Shown here one piece after another: positions 9,420 through 16,942 of a stretch of DNA of 64,000 nt. The DNA is from Phycisphaerales bacterium. GTDB lineage: Bacteria; Planctomycetota; Phycisphaerae; UBA1845; Fen-1342. The notes under the pieces were generated by a model that had not been told where the DNA came from, did not search any database, and worked only from the letters and a program-made list of their open reading frames with translations. Both the position numbers and the translations under genes were made by a program. Where the stretch lies: positions 1,674,001 through 1,738,000 of the forward strand of contig JADJWG010000001.1 of NCBI GenBank assembly GCA_016716475.1, given 5' to 3'. The number at the start of each line of letters is the position of its first letter. Within the stretch, counting starts at the first letter, position 1.

Positions 9420-11346
9420 GGGTTTCCTCCCACTCTGCGAGGGCGGTTGTCGCGGCGGTGACCTCGTCCGGATTGATCCCGCAGCAGGCTTCCGGTGCAA
9501 GCTGGTTCGTGAGATCGGCCAGCAGGGGTACGAGCACGCCCGCCACCAGGGTATTCTCCACGGCCACCCGTTGTCGGCGCCGAATCGCGCGGGCCTCCTG
9601 TTGCATCTGCAGCCCGGCCGAGCCCTCGACCAGGAAGCTGGACAGGGCGAAGGTTGCCGGGGCCCATATCAGGTCGAGCGGGGTCAGGCCCCCTGTTTTC
9701 ACGGCCAGCAAGAGGGCGCCAAGATCGACTGCGGCGCGCCCCGTGCGCAGGGCCGCGAGCCGGGCCGGGTGCTTCTGGAGTTCGGTAAACAACCGACCGG
9801 CGGCCGCACGCACTTCGGCCTGAACGTGCTCGTGGTGCGTTCGGATGGCGACGCTGAACTGTGCGAGCAATGCGCCGCGGGCGTTCTCCAGTGTCCGCTC
9901 AAGGGCGCGCCAGATTGCGGACGCGGGTTCCCCGGGCTGGCAGCGCAGCAACAGCTCGCGTTGCAGACGCAGCAGCAGGGTATCGAGTGTATCAATCAGC
10001 ACACCGGCTTCCGCGCCGAGACTGTGCACCGCGCCGTGTGGTCCGGCGGCGGTCGGACGAGAAGTGCGCAACCAAGCGTACGCCTGTCGTGCCGGCCACG
10101 TGACGGCCTGTCGCATACGCAGCATGAGCCCACCAATACGGGGCAACTCGAGCAGGGCAAGCAGTTCCACGGTCGCACGGCGGAAGGCATCGTAGCGTTC
10201 GGGGTGATTGAGGTAGTCGCGCTCATACGCGCGCAGAAAGTCCGATGCAAACGCCGTCACCAGATCCTGCCAGGCGCCCAGGGCCTCGTGCTCAGCCCGC
10301 ACGGGGGCGAGCCAGGTGTCCCAGTGCGTTCGCAGCAGCCGCGCCACGCCGGATCGTCGCAAGTGCGGTAATGGCGCTGCCCGGGCCAAGGCCGTCCGCA
10401 AGGTGGTGCGCGTGGATTCGTGTGCAATCATCAGGTGTGACGTGGTCCCGTCGCCCCCCGCCAGTCCCGGCTCATAGGGCAGGGCGATGATCGGAACCAC
10501 ACCCCACACCGTCCCACGGTCGGCCAGGCGCCGCTCCAGCGCCGCTCGAATCGGTCCCTCACCGTCGGCCGAGAGCTTGTTGAGGATGAAGGTCAGCGGG
10601 CGGCCCAGGGGCGCGAGCAATTCCAGCATCTGCCAGACGGTCAGGTCTGCGTACTTCTCCTTGCTCACCACCAGCACCAGGTGGTCGGCGAGTGCGACCG
10701 TCTCGAGCACACCGCGCACATAGTCGCGCGCCGCAAGGGAATCGAAGTCCGGTGTATCCCAGACAACGGCCGGCGTCGGCACCAGAGGTGTGCGGGCGAA
10801 GAGCGTGTCGCCGTCGGCTACGATGGGCAGGCGCGCGAGTGAGAACGCAGCCAGATCTGTGCGTGTCAGCGTGTTGGGAAGGCCGTGTGTGTAGCCGGGG
10901 AATAGTGCGGTGATCCAGGCGGGTGTGTCGTTCCTATCGTGCTCGCCGTCGAGCCAGAAGCCCTGCGCGTGAATCGTGAAACCGGCCAGCGGGCTGACTG
11001 CGGCCGCACCCTGGCCGAGCAGTACGTTTACCAGGGTACTCTTGCCTGTTTGAGTCGGCCCAAGCACGGCGAACTGCCGGGGGCGCGGGACGGGGCTGTC
11101 GGCATAACGCAGAGCTGCTTCTGCGAGCCGCAGCGTGATAGTGGGATCGTTGGAGAGCGGCCGGCCTTCGGCGGGGCGCGCGGTGTGAGCCGCCAGCAGG
11201 CGCCCCAGAAAGGTCGCCAGCTTGGTTTCGCCAGTCGGTGCTGCCGTCGGGTTGGTGCTCACGGGACGGTATTCTGTCCGAAGGAAGCGTGCTTCGCGAC
11301 GTGCCCGCCGGCTCCTTTCGGCGGGGATGCGTGGTTTCGGTTTCAT
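9412..11346 (-). CDS. Large GTPase, first of a pair
   Basis: 644 residues if ATG at 11346 is used; a GTG at 11262 would remove a basic leader and is equally plausible, as neither has a clear ribosome site. The G domain has a P-loop GPTQTGKST (96-104), a G3 motif DTPD within VVWDTPDFDSLA, and G4 NKLS within LTFILNKLS. After it comes a long helical region rich in Leu and Arg with a weakly hydrophobic stretch near the C terminus. It shares design but little sequence with the downstream GTPase, whose start it overlaps by 8 bases. No family name can be given with confidence; a dynamin-like role in membrane handling is a guess. Confidence 0.7.
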   Translation of the reverse strand: MKPKPRIPAERSRRARREARFLRTEYRPVSTNPTAAPTGETKLATFLGRLLAAHTARPAEGRPLSNDPTITLRLAEAALRYADSPVPRPRQFAVLGPTQTGKSTLVNVLLGQGAAAVSPLAGFTIHAQGFWLDGEHDRNDTPAWITALFPGYTHGLPNTLTRTDLAAFSLARLPIVADGDTLFARTPLVPTPAVVWDTPDFDSLAARDYVRGVLETVALADHLVLVVSKEKYADLTVWQMLELLAPLGRPLTFILNKLSADGEGPIRAALERRLADRGTVWGVVPIIALPYEPGLAGGDGTTSHLMIAHESTRTTLRTALARAAPLPHLRRSGVARLLRTHWDTWLAPVRAEHEALGAWQDLVTAFASDFLRAYERDYLNHPERYDAFRRATVELLALLELPRIGGLMLRMRQAVTWPARQAYAWLRTSRPTAAGPHGAVHSLGAEAGVLIDTLDTLLLRLQRELLLRCQPGEPASAIWRALERTLENARGALLAQFSVAIRTHHEHVQAEVRAAAGRLFTELQKHPARLAALRTGRAAVDLGALLLAVKTGGLTPLDLIWAPATFALSSFLVEGSAGLQMQQEARAIRRRQRVAVENTLVAGVLVPLLADLTNQLAPEACCGINPDEVTAATTALAEWEETHA

Positions 11347-11374
11347 TGCGAGGGTTGCGGTTGGCTCCTATACT
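11346..11374 (+). promoter_or_regulatory. Sigma70-type promoter of the FmdB-family gene
   Basis: TTGCGA at 11346-11351, a 17-bp spacer and TATACT at 11369-11374. Transcription would begin near 11381, about 25 bases before the GTG at 11407. It overlaps the 5' end of the divergent GTPase gene. Confidence 0.6.
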
Positions 11375-11406
11375 GCTGGAAAAGCGACCCTGGTGGAGGC
11401 GGAGAC

Positions 11407-11634
11407 GTGCCGATCTACGAGTTTGAGTGTCCGGCGTGCCAACATCGCTTTGAGGAGCTGCTGCGTTCCCCGAGCGCGGCGGCGGACGTGCGCTGCCCGT
11501 CCTGCGGGGCGCGTAAGGTGCAGCGTCAGCCCAGTGTCTTCGCTGCACACGCCGCAAGTGCTCCGCAGCCACAACCGCGCGGGGGCTGTGGTCGCTGTGG
11601 AGACCCCAACGGCTCCTGCCCCATGATGGATTGA
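11407..11634 (+). CDS. FmdB family zinc ribbon protein
   Basis: 75 residues from GTG at 11407 behind a good ribosome site (GGAGGCGGAG). It begins PIYEFECPACQHRFEELL and has the second knuckle RCPSCGARKVQRQPS, the standard FmdB/zinc-ribbon layout with CxxC pairs about 25 residues apart. A C-terminal tail contains four more cysteines (GGCGRCGDPNGSCPMMD), also common in this family. The family is annotated as putative regulators (named after formamidase operon FmdB) but molecular function is not established. A longer open frame upstream of the GTG lies over the GTPase gene and is not used. Confidence 0.85.
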   Translation: MPIYEFECPACQHRFEELLRSPSAAADVRCPSCGARKVQRQPSVFAAHAASAPQPQPRGGCGRCGDPNGSCPMMD

Positions 11635-11695
11635 CCTGTTCACGCACCCGTGGCGTCGGTGAGACGGCCTCTTCCCAGCCCTGGAATCCCTCGAA

Positions 11696-12226
11696 GTGGC
11701 GAAACCTAACACCGAGACCACCAACCGCAGCGTGCTCGCTGGAGTGCTATCGTGGTTGGTGCCGGGCGCTGGCCACTGGTACCTGGGCCAACGCGGACTG
11801 GCGGTCGTGCTTCTCGTCGCGGTGAGCTTTCCCTACATGGTCGGCCTGGCGTACGGTGGCGTCCTGTCATCGGTCAATCCGCAACTCAACCGCTGGTTGT
11901 ACTTCGCGGAGCTGGGTGTCGGTGGATACACGCTGCCCCTCACCCTCGCCAGCCGCGGCCTGCAGCAGAATGTCCTCAATGACCTCGGTTTCACCCGTGT
12001 CCCCGACCAGATGCGCGAACCGGTGCAGTATGCGGCGTTTGTCGAAGCCGCAACCGAGCGCCGCTACATGTCGTTCTTCCCCGAGTCGGACATTGCCCAG
12101 ATTTATCTGGCGACGGCTGGCCTGCTCAATCTGCTCGTGATTCTCGATGCTGTTTCGCGGGCCCAGACGGGCCTGCCCACCTTCCATCGTGACATGAAGT
12201 CTCCCCCGGCGGAGGCCGCGCGATGA
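11696..12226 (+). CDS. Membrane protein, possibly DUF6677-like
   Basis: 176 residues from GTG at 11696. Three or four hydrophobic segments are visible: SVLAGVLSWLVPGAGHWYLG, GLAVVLLVAVSFPYMVGLAYGG, and a C-terminal IYLATAGLLNLLVILDAVS. The opening VPGAGHWYLGQRG motif is shared with small TM2-like and planctomycete DUF6677 proteins; the assignment is from memory and tentative. The next small membrane protein starts in an ATGA overlap with its stop, so the two are translationally coupled. Confidence 0.6.
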   Translation: MAKPNTETTNRSVLAGVLSWLVPGAGHWYLGQRGLAVVLLVAVSFPYMVGLAYGGVLSSVNPQLNRWLYFAELGVGGYTLPLTLASRGLQQNVLNDLGFTRVPDQMREPVQYAAFVEAATERRYMSFFPESDIAQIYLATAGLLNLLVILDAVSRAQTGLPTFHRDMKSPPAEAAR

Positions 12227-12471
12227 TCGCTACCGACCTGCTGGTGGCGTGGCTCTTTGTGCAACCGGCGACCCTCCCGCCGCATGCGCGCCTCTGGATG
12301 CTGCTGCCACTGGTGGCGTGTGTCGCAGTGGTCTACCGGGCGACGCGTGCCCGCGATCTGCAGGGTCTGATCCGGCCGACGATCTTCGCCTTTATCAGCA
12401 TCATCGTGGGCATGGTACTCATTGCGGCCGGGTTCTACGTTGTGCACATGGCGGCAATCCGGCTCTTCTGA
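12223..12471 (+). CDS. Small membrane protein
   Basis: 82 residues with three predicted membrane helices (LLVAWLFVQPATL, LWMLLPLVACVAVVYRAT and IFAFISIIVGMVLIAAGFYVV). The start codon overlaps the previous stop (ATGA), which supports coexpression as a pair. No family recognised and no catalytic residues seen. Confidence 0.65.
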   Translation: MIATDLLVAWLFVQPATLPPHARLWMLLPLVACVAVVYRATRARDLQGLIRPTIFAFISIIVGMVLIAAGFYVVHMAAIRLF

Positions 12472-12490
12472 GTGCCAAGCACAGTTCGGC

Positions 12491-12838
12491 TCAGGCCGCT
12501 TGACGCGTGAAGTAGAAGAACAACCCCGCCAGTGCTGCCAGCAGCAGCACGCCGGCATTCAGAAAAAAGCACATCCAGGACAGGCCCGACTTGGAATTGC
12601 GGCGGTGCCCGGCCGTGTTGAAAGCAAGCACCCACCCTGTCGCGGATAGTGCCAGCGACGCCAGCAGCCCACCCATCAACAAAAACAACCACGCTGAACT
12701 GCGATAGGTCACCATCAGTGTTGCGATGTCGAGGTTACGCATCAGCAGAAAGGCCGCGCCCAGAAACGCGACGAACCCCGCAAGCCCGAGCCACAAACTG
12801 AGCACGGCCTGCCCTTCGATCTCGTTAGTACGTGCCAC
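12491..12838 (-). CDS. Small three-helix membrane protein
   Basis: 115 residues from GTG at 12838, chosen because GAGGA lies eight bases upstream and the longer frame to 12979 is low-quality arginine-rich sequence. Three or four membrane segments: LWLGLAGFVAFLGAAFLLM, AWLFLLMGGLLASLALSATGWVLA and FLNAGVLLLAALAGLFFYF. It ends convergent with the preceding plus-strand membrane protein, 19 bases away. Not recognised beyond that. Confidence 0.6.
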   Translation of the reverse strand: MARTNEIEGQAVLSLWLGLAGFVAFLGAAFLLMRNLDIATLMVTYRSSAWLFLLMGGLLASLALSATGWVLAFNTAGHRRNSKSGLSWMCFFLNAGVLLLAALAGLFFYFTRQAA

Positions 12839-13024
12839 GTTTGGTGTCCTCTGCGGCCAACGACCCCTGAGGAGCCAGCACCGCTGGAAGCGGAGCTGGC
12901 TTCCGGTCGCCCAGTTATGAATCGGCTCGCCCGGTAATCCGAGCGTCGGTATTCTATCGGCTGGTCTGCGGTGCCCCAACTGCCGGAATGGGGGTATGGC
13001 CGCTTCCCGGGAGACCCCATCGCG

Positions 13025-13669
13025 ATGCCGCCCGACGAACGAGACGGTGCTTGGAGTCGGCCACCGCTACGGCTTGGGGTGTTGATTTCGGGTGGCGGCA
13101 CAACCCTGGAGAACCTGATTCAGCGTATCGCCGACGGGCGTCTGCGTGGTGTGGCTATCCACCAGGTCGTCAGTTCGCGTCCGGGCGTGCGTGGTCTGGA
13201 GATCGCGGTGGCCGCGAGGTTGCCGACGGCGGTCGTCAGGAGGGGAGACTTCCTTGATGATGAGGGTTTTTCCGCGGCAATTGCCGCGCATCTTGATGCT
13301 GCCCAAGTTGATTTGGTGGTGCTGGCGGGCTTTCTCCGGCTCTGGAAATTCCCACCGAACTACGATGGGCGGGTGCTCAATATCCACCCCGCACTGTTAC
13401 CCCGTTTCGGCGGCCGCGGTTTCTATGGAGCACACGTCCACTCCGCGGTACTTGCGGCGGGGGAGTCCGTGAGCGGTTGCACCGTGCATCTCGTTGATCA
13501 CCTGTACGATCATGGTCCCATCGTTGCGCAGCGACAAGTTGCTGTGGAGAAAGGGGATACAATTGAAAGGTTGGCGGCGCGGGTAGGGCTGGCCGAGCGT
13601 GAACTGTTGCCCGAGATACTGCAGCGCGTTGCGGACGAGGGTCTCGGGTGCTTGCAGGGCGGGCTCTGA
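13025..13669 (+). CDS. purN: Phosphoribosylglycinamide formyltransferase
   Basis: 214 residues from ATG at 13025, with GGGAG nine bases upstream; a GTG at 12971 would add 18 unconserved residues. PurN transfers the formyl group of 10-formyltetrahydrofolate to GAR, step three of purine synthesis. Seen are the phosphate loop GVLISGGGTTLENLI, the catalytic NIHPALLPRFGGRGFYG (Asn and His) and the folate-side SGCTVHLVDHLYDHGPIVAQ with the catalytic Asp. The standard loop SGxGSN is GGGTT here, a mild variant. It is convergent with trmB. Confidence 0.9.
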   Translation: MPPDERDGAWSRPPLRLGVLISGGGTTLENLIQRIADGRLRGVAIHQVVSSRPGVRGLEIAVAARLPTAVVRRGDFLDDEGFSAAIAAHLDAAQVDLVVLAGFLRLWKFPPNYDGRVLNIHPALLPRFGGRGFYGAHVHSAVLAAGESVSGCTVHLVDHLYDHGPIVAQRQVAVEKGDTIERLAARVGLAERELLPEILQRVADEGLGCLQGGL

Positions 13670-13691
13670 GGCCGCGTTACGTTAGTCGGTG

Positions 13692-14300
13692 TCAGTTGAT
13701 GCGCTCAGCCGCAAGCTGGTAGATCGGGCGGCCCTCGCGGCGGTACTTGATCTCAAAGTTGGTCGCGACCCCTTCTTCGTCCACCCCATATTCCGGTGCG
13801 GAAAAGGGGACCTTCTGCAGCCCCGGCTGAGTGTCAACCAGCTTGGAGATGATCTCGAAGTACTCCGCATGATCCGTCTGGATCGAAAGTCGTCCCCTGG
13901 GTACGAGGCACGCGACGGCGGCATCGACGAACGCCGGCTGAAAGAGCCGCCGCTTATGATGCCGCTTTTTGGGCCAAGGGTCAGGGTGGTAAATGTGTAG
14001 CGCAGCAATGCTCGTGCGCGGGCACGCGAGTCGAATGAAGTGGCTTGCGTCTGTCCGTGCGACGCGGACGTTCGCCATGTTCCAGCGCTGCATTCGGTCG
14101 ACCGTGTAGCGATAAAACTCGTTGGCCCATTCGATACCGAGGAAGCTCCGCTCGGGGCAGTTCTTGGCGCGTCGCAGGAGGAAGCCGCCCTTGCCACAGC
14201 CGATCTCAACCTCGATTGGACGCGCGGGTTCGAAGAGCTGGTCCCAGGTGAAGCCGGGCGCCAGCAGGAGCGGATCGACGGCCACGGTCGGAGGGCTCAA
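13692..14300 (-). CDS. trmB: tRNA (guanine-N7)-methyltransferase
   Basis: 202 residues. TTG at 14300 is preceded by AAGGAG at a good distance, so it is the preferred start. TrmB makes m7G46 in tRNA using SAM. Motif I VEIGCGKGGFLL binds SAM, and the family signature IYHPDPWPKKRHHKRRLFQPAFV follows the D of the catalytic region. The end, GVATNFEIKYRREGRPIYQLAAER, matches the TKFExR motif of the family. Full length; convergent with purN, 22 bases away. Confidence 0.93.
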   Translation of the reverse strand: MSPPTVAVDPLLLAPGFTWDQLFEPARPIEVEIGCGKGGFLLRRAKNCPERSFLGIEWANEFYRYTVDRMQRWNMANVRVARTDASHFIRLACPRTSIAALHIYHPDPWPKKRHHKRRLFQPAFVDAAVACLVPRGRLSIQTDHAEYFEIISKLVDTQPGLQKVPFSAPEYGVDEEGVATNFEIKYRREGRPIYQLAAERIN

Positions 14301-14479
14301 GGCGGTGGACTCCTTCGAACAGCGGGGGGTGCCGTGCCTCGTCCCACCAGCACGATCCCCAGAGCCCGGCGCTGACGGCGGGGCTATTGGAGGGGCACCG
14401 GAACCGTGCCGATTTCCTACCTAGCGGAGCGCACGAGGGTGCGCATTTCCTGCCGGGTCGTTCTAAGGGAAGAACACAC

Positions 14480-14941
14480 GTGCGGCAACCGGAAGCCCCC
14501 CACTGGCTGGAGCGTCGTCGCGATCCACGGGTTCCGAAGGCGTTCGCCTTCTGGTATGGCCCCGGCGGCCGGGCCCATCAGCGTCGTGGGGGGTGGATGC
14601 TGGACATGTCCGCGGGGGGCGCTGCGTTCATCGCGCCGACCACCGGGTTGCCCGCGGTTGGGGACCGGCTCGAGTTCGCGGAGATGCCGGTCCGAGACCG
14701 GTTTGTGCGCGAAGATGCTGCACCGCTGCCGCAGTTTGGCCGCGTGGTGCGCCTGGATCACGTGACCCCGGTGACCAGCCGTATCGCTGTCCGTTTCGAG
14801 GTGGACGCGGGGGTCCCACTGCAATTCGGAGACGATGAGCGGGCCCGGGCGACGGCTCGGCCAGGGACCCTGCGGCGGAGATCTGGGCCGAGCCCCACCG
14901 AGTACCTGGGTGATGTCGTGGTGGCCGGGTTGCGGCGCTGA
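14480..14941 (+). CDS. PilZ domain protein
   Basis: 153 residues from GTG at 14480 (AGGGAAGA upstream). The RxxxR opening, here ERRRDPRVP, and the DMSAGGAAF motif (D/N-x-S-x-x-G) are the two c-di-GMP contact motifs of PilZ domains. The following beta strands end in GRVVRLDHV and IAVRFEV. It probably reads out cyclic di-GMP, but the partner and the controlled process are not evident from neighbours. The C-terminal about 35 residues are a disordered Arg-rich tail. Confidence 0.75.
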   Translation: MRQPEAPHWLERRRDPRVPKAFAFWYGPGGRAHQRRGGWMLDMSAGGAAFIAPTTGLPAVGDRLEFAEMPVRDRFVREDAAPLPQFGRVVRLDHVTPVTSRIAVRFEVDAGVPLQFGDDERARATARPGTLRRRSGPSPTEYLGDVVVAGLRR

Positions 14942-15109
14942 ACAGCGCGATACACTGGGCGAAGCGGGGTCGGGGATACTACCCTCCATCTAGGTTGTTG
15001 CGCGACCGGGCGGTGTTGGCGCGGTTGGCCGACATGTCCCCCAGCGCGCTGAGTGGCTGTCCGATGGCAGTCGCAAGGCACTCCATTGAATCGCGAAAGG
15101 AATCATCGC

Positions 15110-15736
15110 ATGAAGAAGAGTCATGGGCTGGTGGGCCTGGTGCTGGCGGCTTTCGTTGCCGTACCGTTGGCTGTCGTGGGACAGGAAACGCTTGTCCAGG
15201 CGCAGGAATCGGGCACGACCGAGGCGAAGACGGATGTTTACCGCATCGACTCTGTTCATTCGTCGAACGTGTTTCGCATCAAGCATCTGAACGTCGCCTA
15301 CTTCTACGGGCGGTTCAACGACTTGTCGGGCCAGTTTGCGCTGAACGCGGCCGAACCCTCACAGAACCGGATCGAGGTTACCGTGAAGACGGCCAGCGTG
15401 GACACGAACCACGAAGGTCGCGACCGTCACCTGCGCAGTCCGGACTACTTCGATGCCGACAAGTACCCTGAAATCACCTTCAAGAGCACGGGCTTCAAGA
15501 AAACGGGCGAACAGACCTTCGACGTAACCGGCGAACTCGCGTTGCACGGCGTCACGAAGACGATCACCGTGCCGCTCGAGATCACCGGCACCGGTCCGGG
15601 CATGCGTGGGGAGTACCGCGCGGGCTGGGAGACCACCTTCACGATCAAGCGCAGCGAGTACGGCATGACCACGATGCTGGAAGGGCTGAGTGATGAGGTC
15701 CGGCTGACGGTGGCCGTCGAGGGTGTGCGGCAGTAA
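15110..15736 (+). CDS. YceI family periplasmic protein
   Basis: 208 residues from ATG at 15110 with AAAGGA upstream. A signal peptide (GLVGLVLAAFVAVPLAVVG, then QE) precedes the lipocalin-like YceI barrel: YRIDSVHSSNVFRIKHLNVAYFYGRF, VDTNHEGRDRHLRSPDYFDADKYPEITFKST, and LALHGVTKTITVPLE. YceI proteins bind long isoprenoid or amide lipids outside the cytoplasm. The gene stands alone, convergent with a minus-strand membrane protein twelve bases away. Confidence 0.9.
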   Translation: MKKSHGLVGLVLAAFVAVPLAVVGQETLVQAQESGTTEAKTDVYRIDSVHSSNVFRIKHLNVAYFYGRFNDLSGQFALNAAEPSQNRIEVTVKTASVDTNHEGRDRHLRSPDYFDADKYPEITFKSTGFKKTGEQTFDVTGELALHGVTKTITVPLEITGTGPGMRGEYRAGWETTFTIKRSEYGMTTMLEGLSDEVRLTVAVEGVRQ

Positions 15737-15748
15737 CGCCGGGTGGCA

Positions 15749-16456
15749 CTATTCGGGGGGGAGTTGCCGCCGTCGCGCGAATCGATTTCCGAGCCAGATC
15801 AGGATGCACAGCGCGAAGGCGGTATACAGCGTGGCGTTGATCGCGCGCATCGCGGCGCTGAGAAGTCCACCGCGGCCCGTCTGGCCGAGAAGCCACCGCA
15901 ACCGCTCAAACAGCGCAATCGCCACAGGATCTTGGCGGGTACCGGAGACTCCGTACGGGCCGATGGCTGCACCGCCCTGTGCGAAGTAACCGATGGCGAG
16001 TCCACCCTGCGCGATCCAGCCGATCGACAGGCCACCGACCGCCAGAATGCCGATGCTCAATCCTCCGAATGCCAGTCCGCCCACCGCGCCGCCGCCCAAT
16101 GCAAGCAGGCCCACGCCGAGACCCCCGACACCGAGCAAGCCCACACCGATGGCGCCAAAACCCAGGATGCCGCAGGCAATGGGGCCGACCGCCACCACAC
16201 CATATGCGAGGTCTCCGATGGCCACGATGCCACGGGCACAACCGCGACGCTCGGTCCCGGACGGTCCAAAAGCGATGTGCAGCAGTGGCAGACCGAACCA
16301 TTGCCGCTCGGAAACGAAGCGATAGCCGCGCGCCGCGGGCTGCGGGCCGCGCGTGAGGATCTCGACCAGCGGCTGGCCGCATTCCGGGCAGCGCGCAGAA
16401 TCGGTCAGACCCGTCAGGGTGTAACCGCAGTGACTGCAATAGGGGTGACCGCTCAT
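15749..16456 (-). CDS. Zinc ribbon plus hydrophobic glycine-repeat membrane protein
   Basis: 235 residues from ATG at 16456. A zinc ribbon (CSHCGYTLTG, then CPECGQPL) opens the protein. Residues from about 75 to 165 are a run of short glycine-rich hydrophobic units such as GVGLLGVGGLGVGLLALGG and SIGILAVGGLSIGWIAQGG, with glycine about every fourth or fifth residue. A final membrane helix (ATLYTAFALCILIWLGNRFARRR) ends it. The zinc ribbon type is common in planctomycete membrane proteins. The glycine run might form packed helices in the membrane or a solenoid. No function known. Confidence 0.7.
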   Translation of the reverse strand: MSGHPYCSHCGYTLTGLTDSARCPECGQPLVEILTRGPQPAARGYRFVSERQWFGLPLLHIAFGPSGTERRGCARGIVAIGDLAYGVVAVGPIACGILGFGAIGVGLLGVGGLGVGLLALGGGAVGGLAFGGLSIGILAVGGLSIGWIAQGGLAIGYFAQGGAAIGPYGVSGTRQDPVAIALFERLRWLLGQTGRGGLLSAAMRAINATLYTAFALCILIWLGNRFARRRQLPPE

Positions 16457-16543
16457 GATCCGGTGTCTCGGTGTGGTCTCGGCAGTATGGGCGCGCGGCG
16501 GCACGACGGCAATGGCGCGCTGAAAGGCGGAACCACGGGAGGA

Positions 16544-16873
16544 CTACCGCGGCAATTGGTCGACACGGGCAGCCAGGACGAAATCGCTTTCTGTCAGGCC
16601 ATCCACCTTGTGCGTGAAGATCTCGATGTGCACGCGGCCCCATGACAACTGGATATCCGGATGGTGGCCGACGTTCTCCGCGAGTGCCCCGAGGTGATTC
16701 ACGAAGACGAGTGCGGTGGCGAAGTCGGGGAATGAGTACGACTTCGCAAGGTGGTGTTCTTCCACGACCTGCCAGCCGGTGAGCTGTTTAAGGAGTGGAA
16801 GAATCTCGTCGCCTTTCAGCGCGGGGACGCCGCCCTGGCAAGGGACACACGCGCGTTTGGACAGATCGGACAC
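16544..16873 (-). CDS. phhB: Pterin-4-alpha-carbinolamine dehydratase
   Basis: 109 residues, the normal size. The dehydratase recycles the 4a-hydroxy-tetrahydropterin formed by aromatic amino acid hydroxylases. The core motif is FVNHLGALAENVGHHPDIQLSWGRVHIEIFTHKVDGLTESDF, which holds the catalytic histidines (GHHPD) and the HKVDGLTxxDF end. Gene name is by family; in bacteria without phenylalanine hydroxylase it can serve other roles. Homogentisate dioxygenase, 8 kb away, also belongs to phenylalanine/tyrosine breakdown. Confidence 0.9.
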   Translation of the reverse strand: MSDLSKRACVPCQGGVPALKGDEILPLLKQLTGWQVVEEHHLAKSYSFPDFATALVFVNHLGALAENVGHHPDIQLSWGRVHIEIFTHKVDGLTESDFVLAARVDQLPR

Positions 16874-16942
16874 GTTCGCTCCCTCGGTACCGGGTTGCCT
16901 GTGGATGCGGCGGCATCCCCAAGGCAGGGCGACCCGTGGCGC

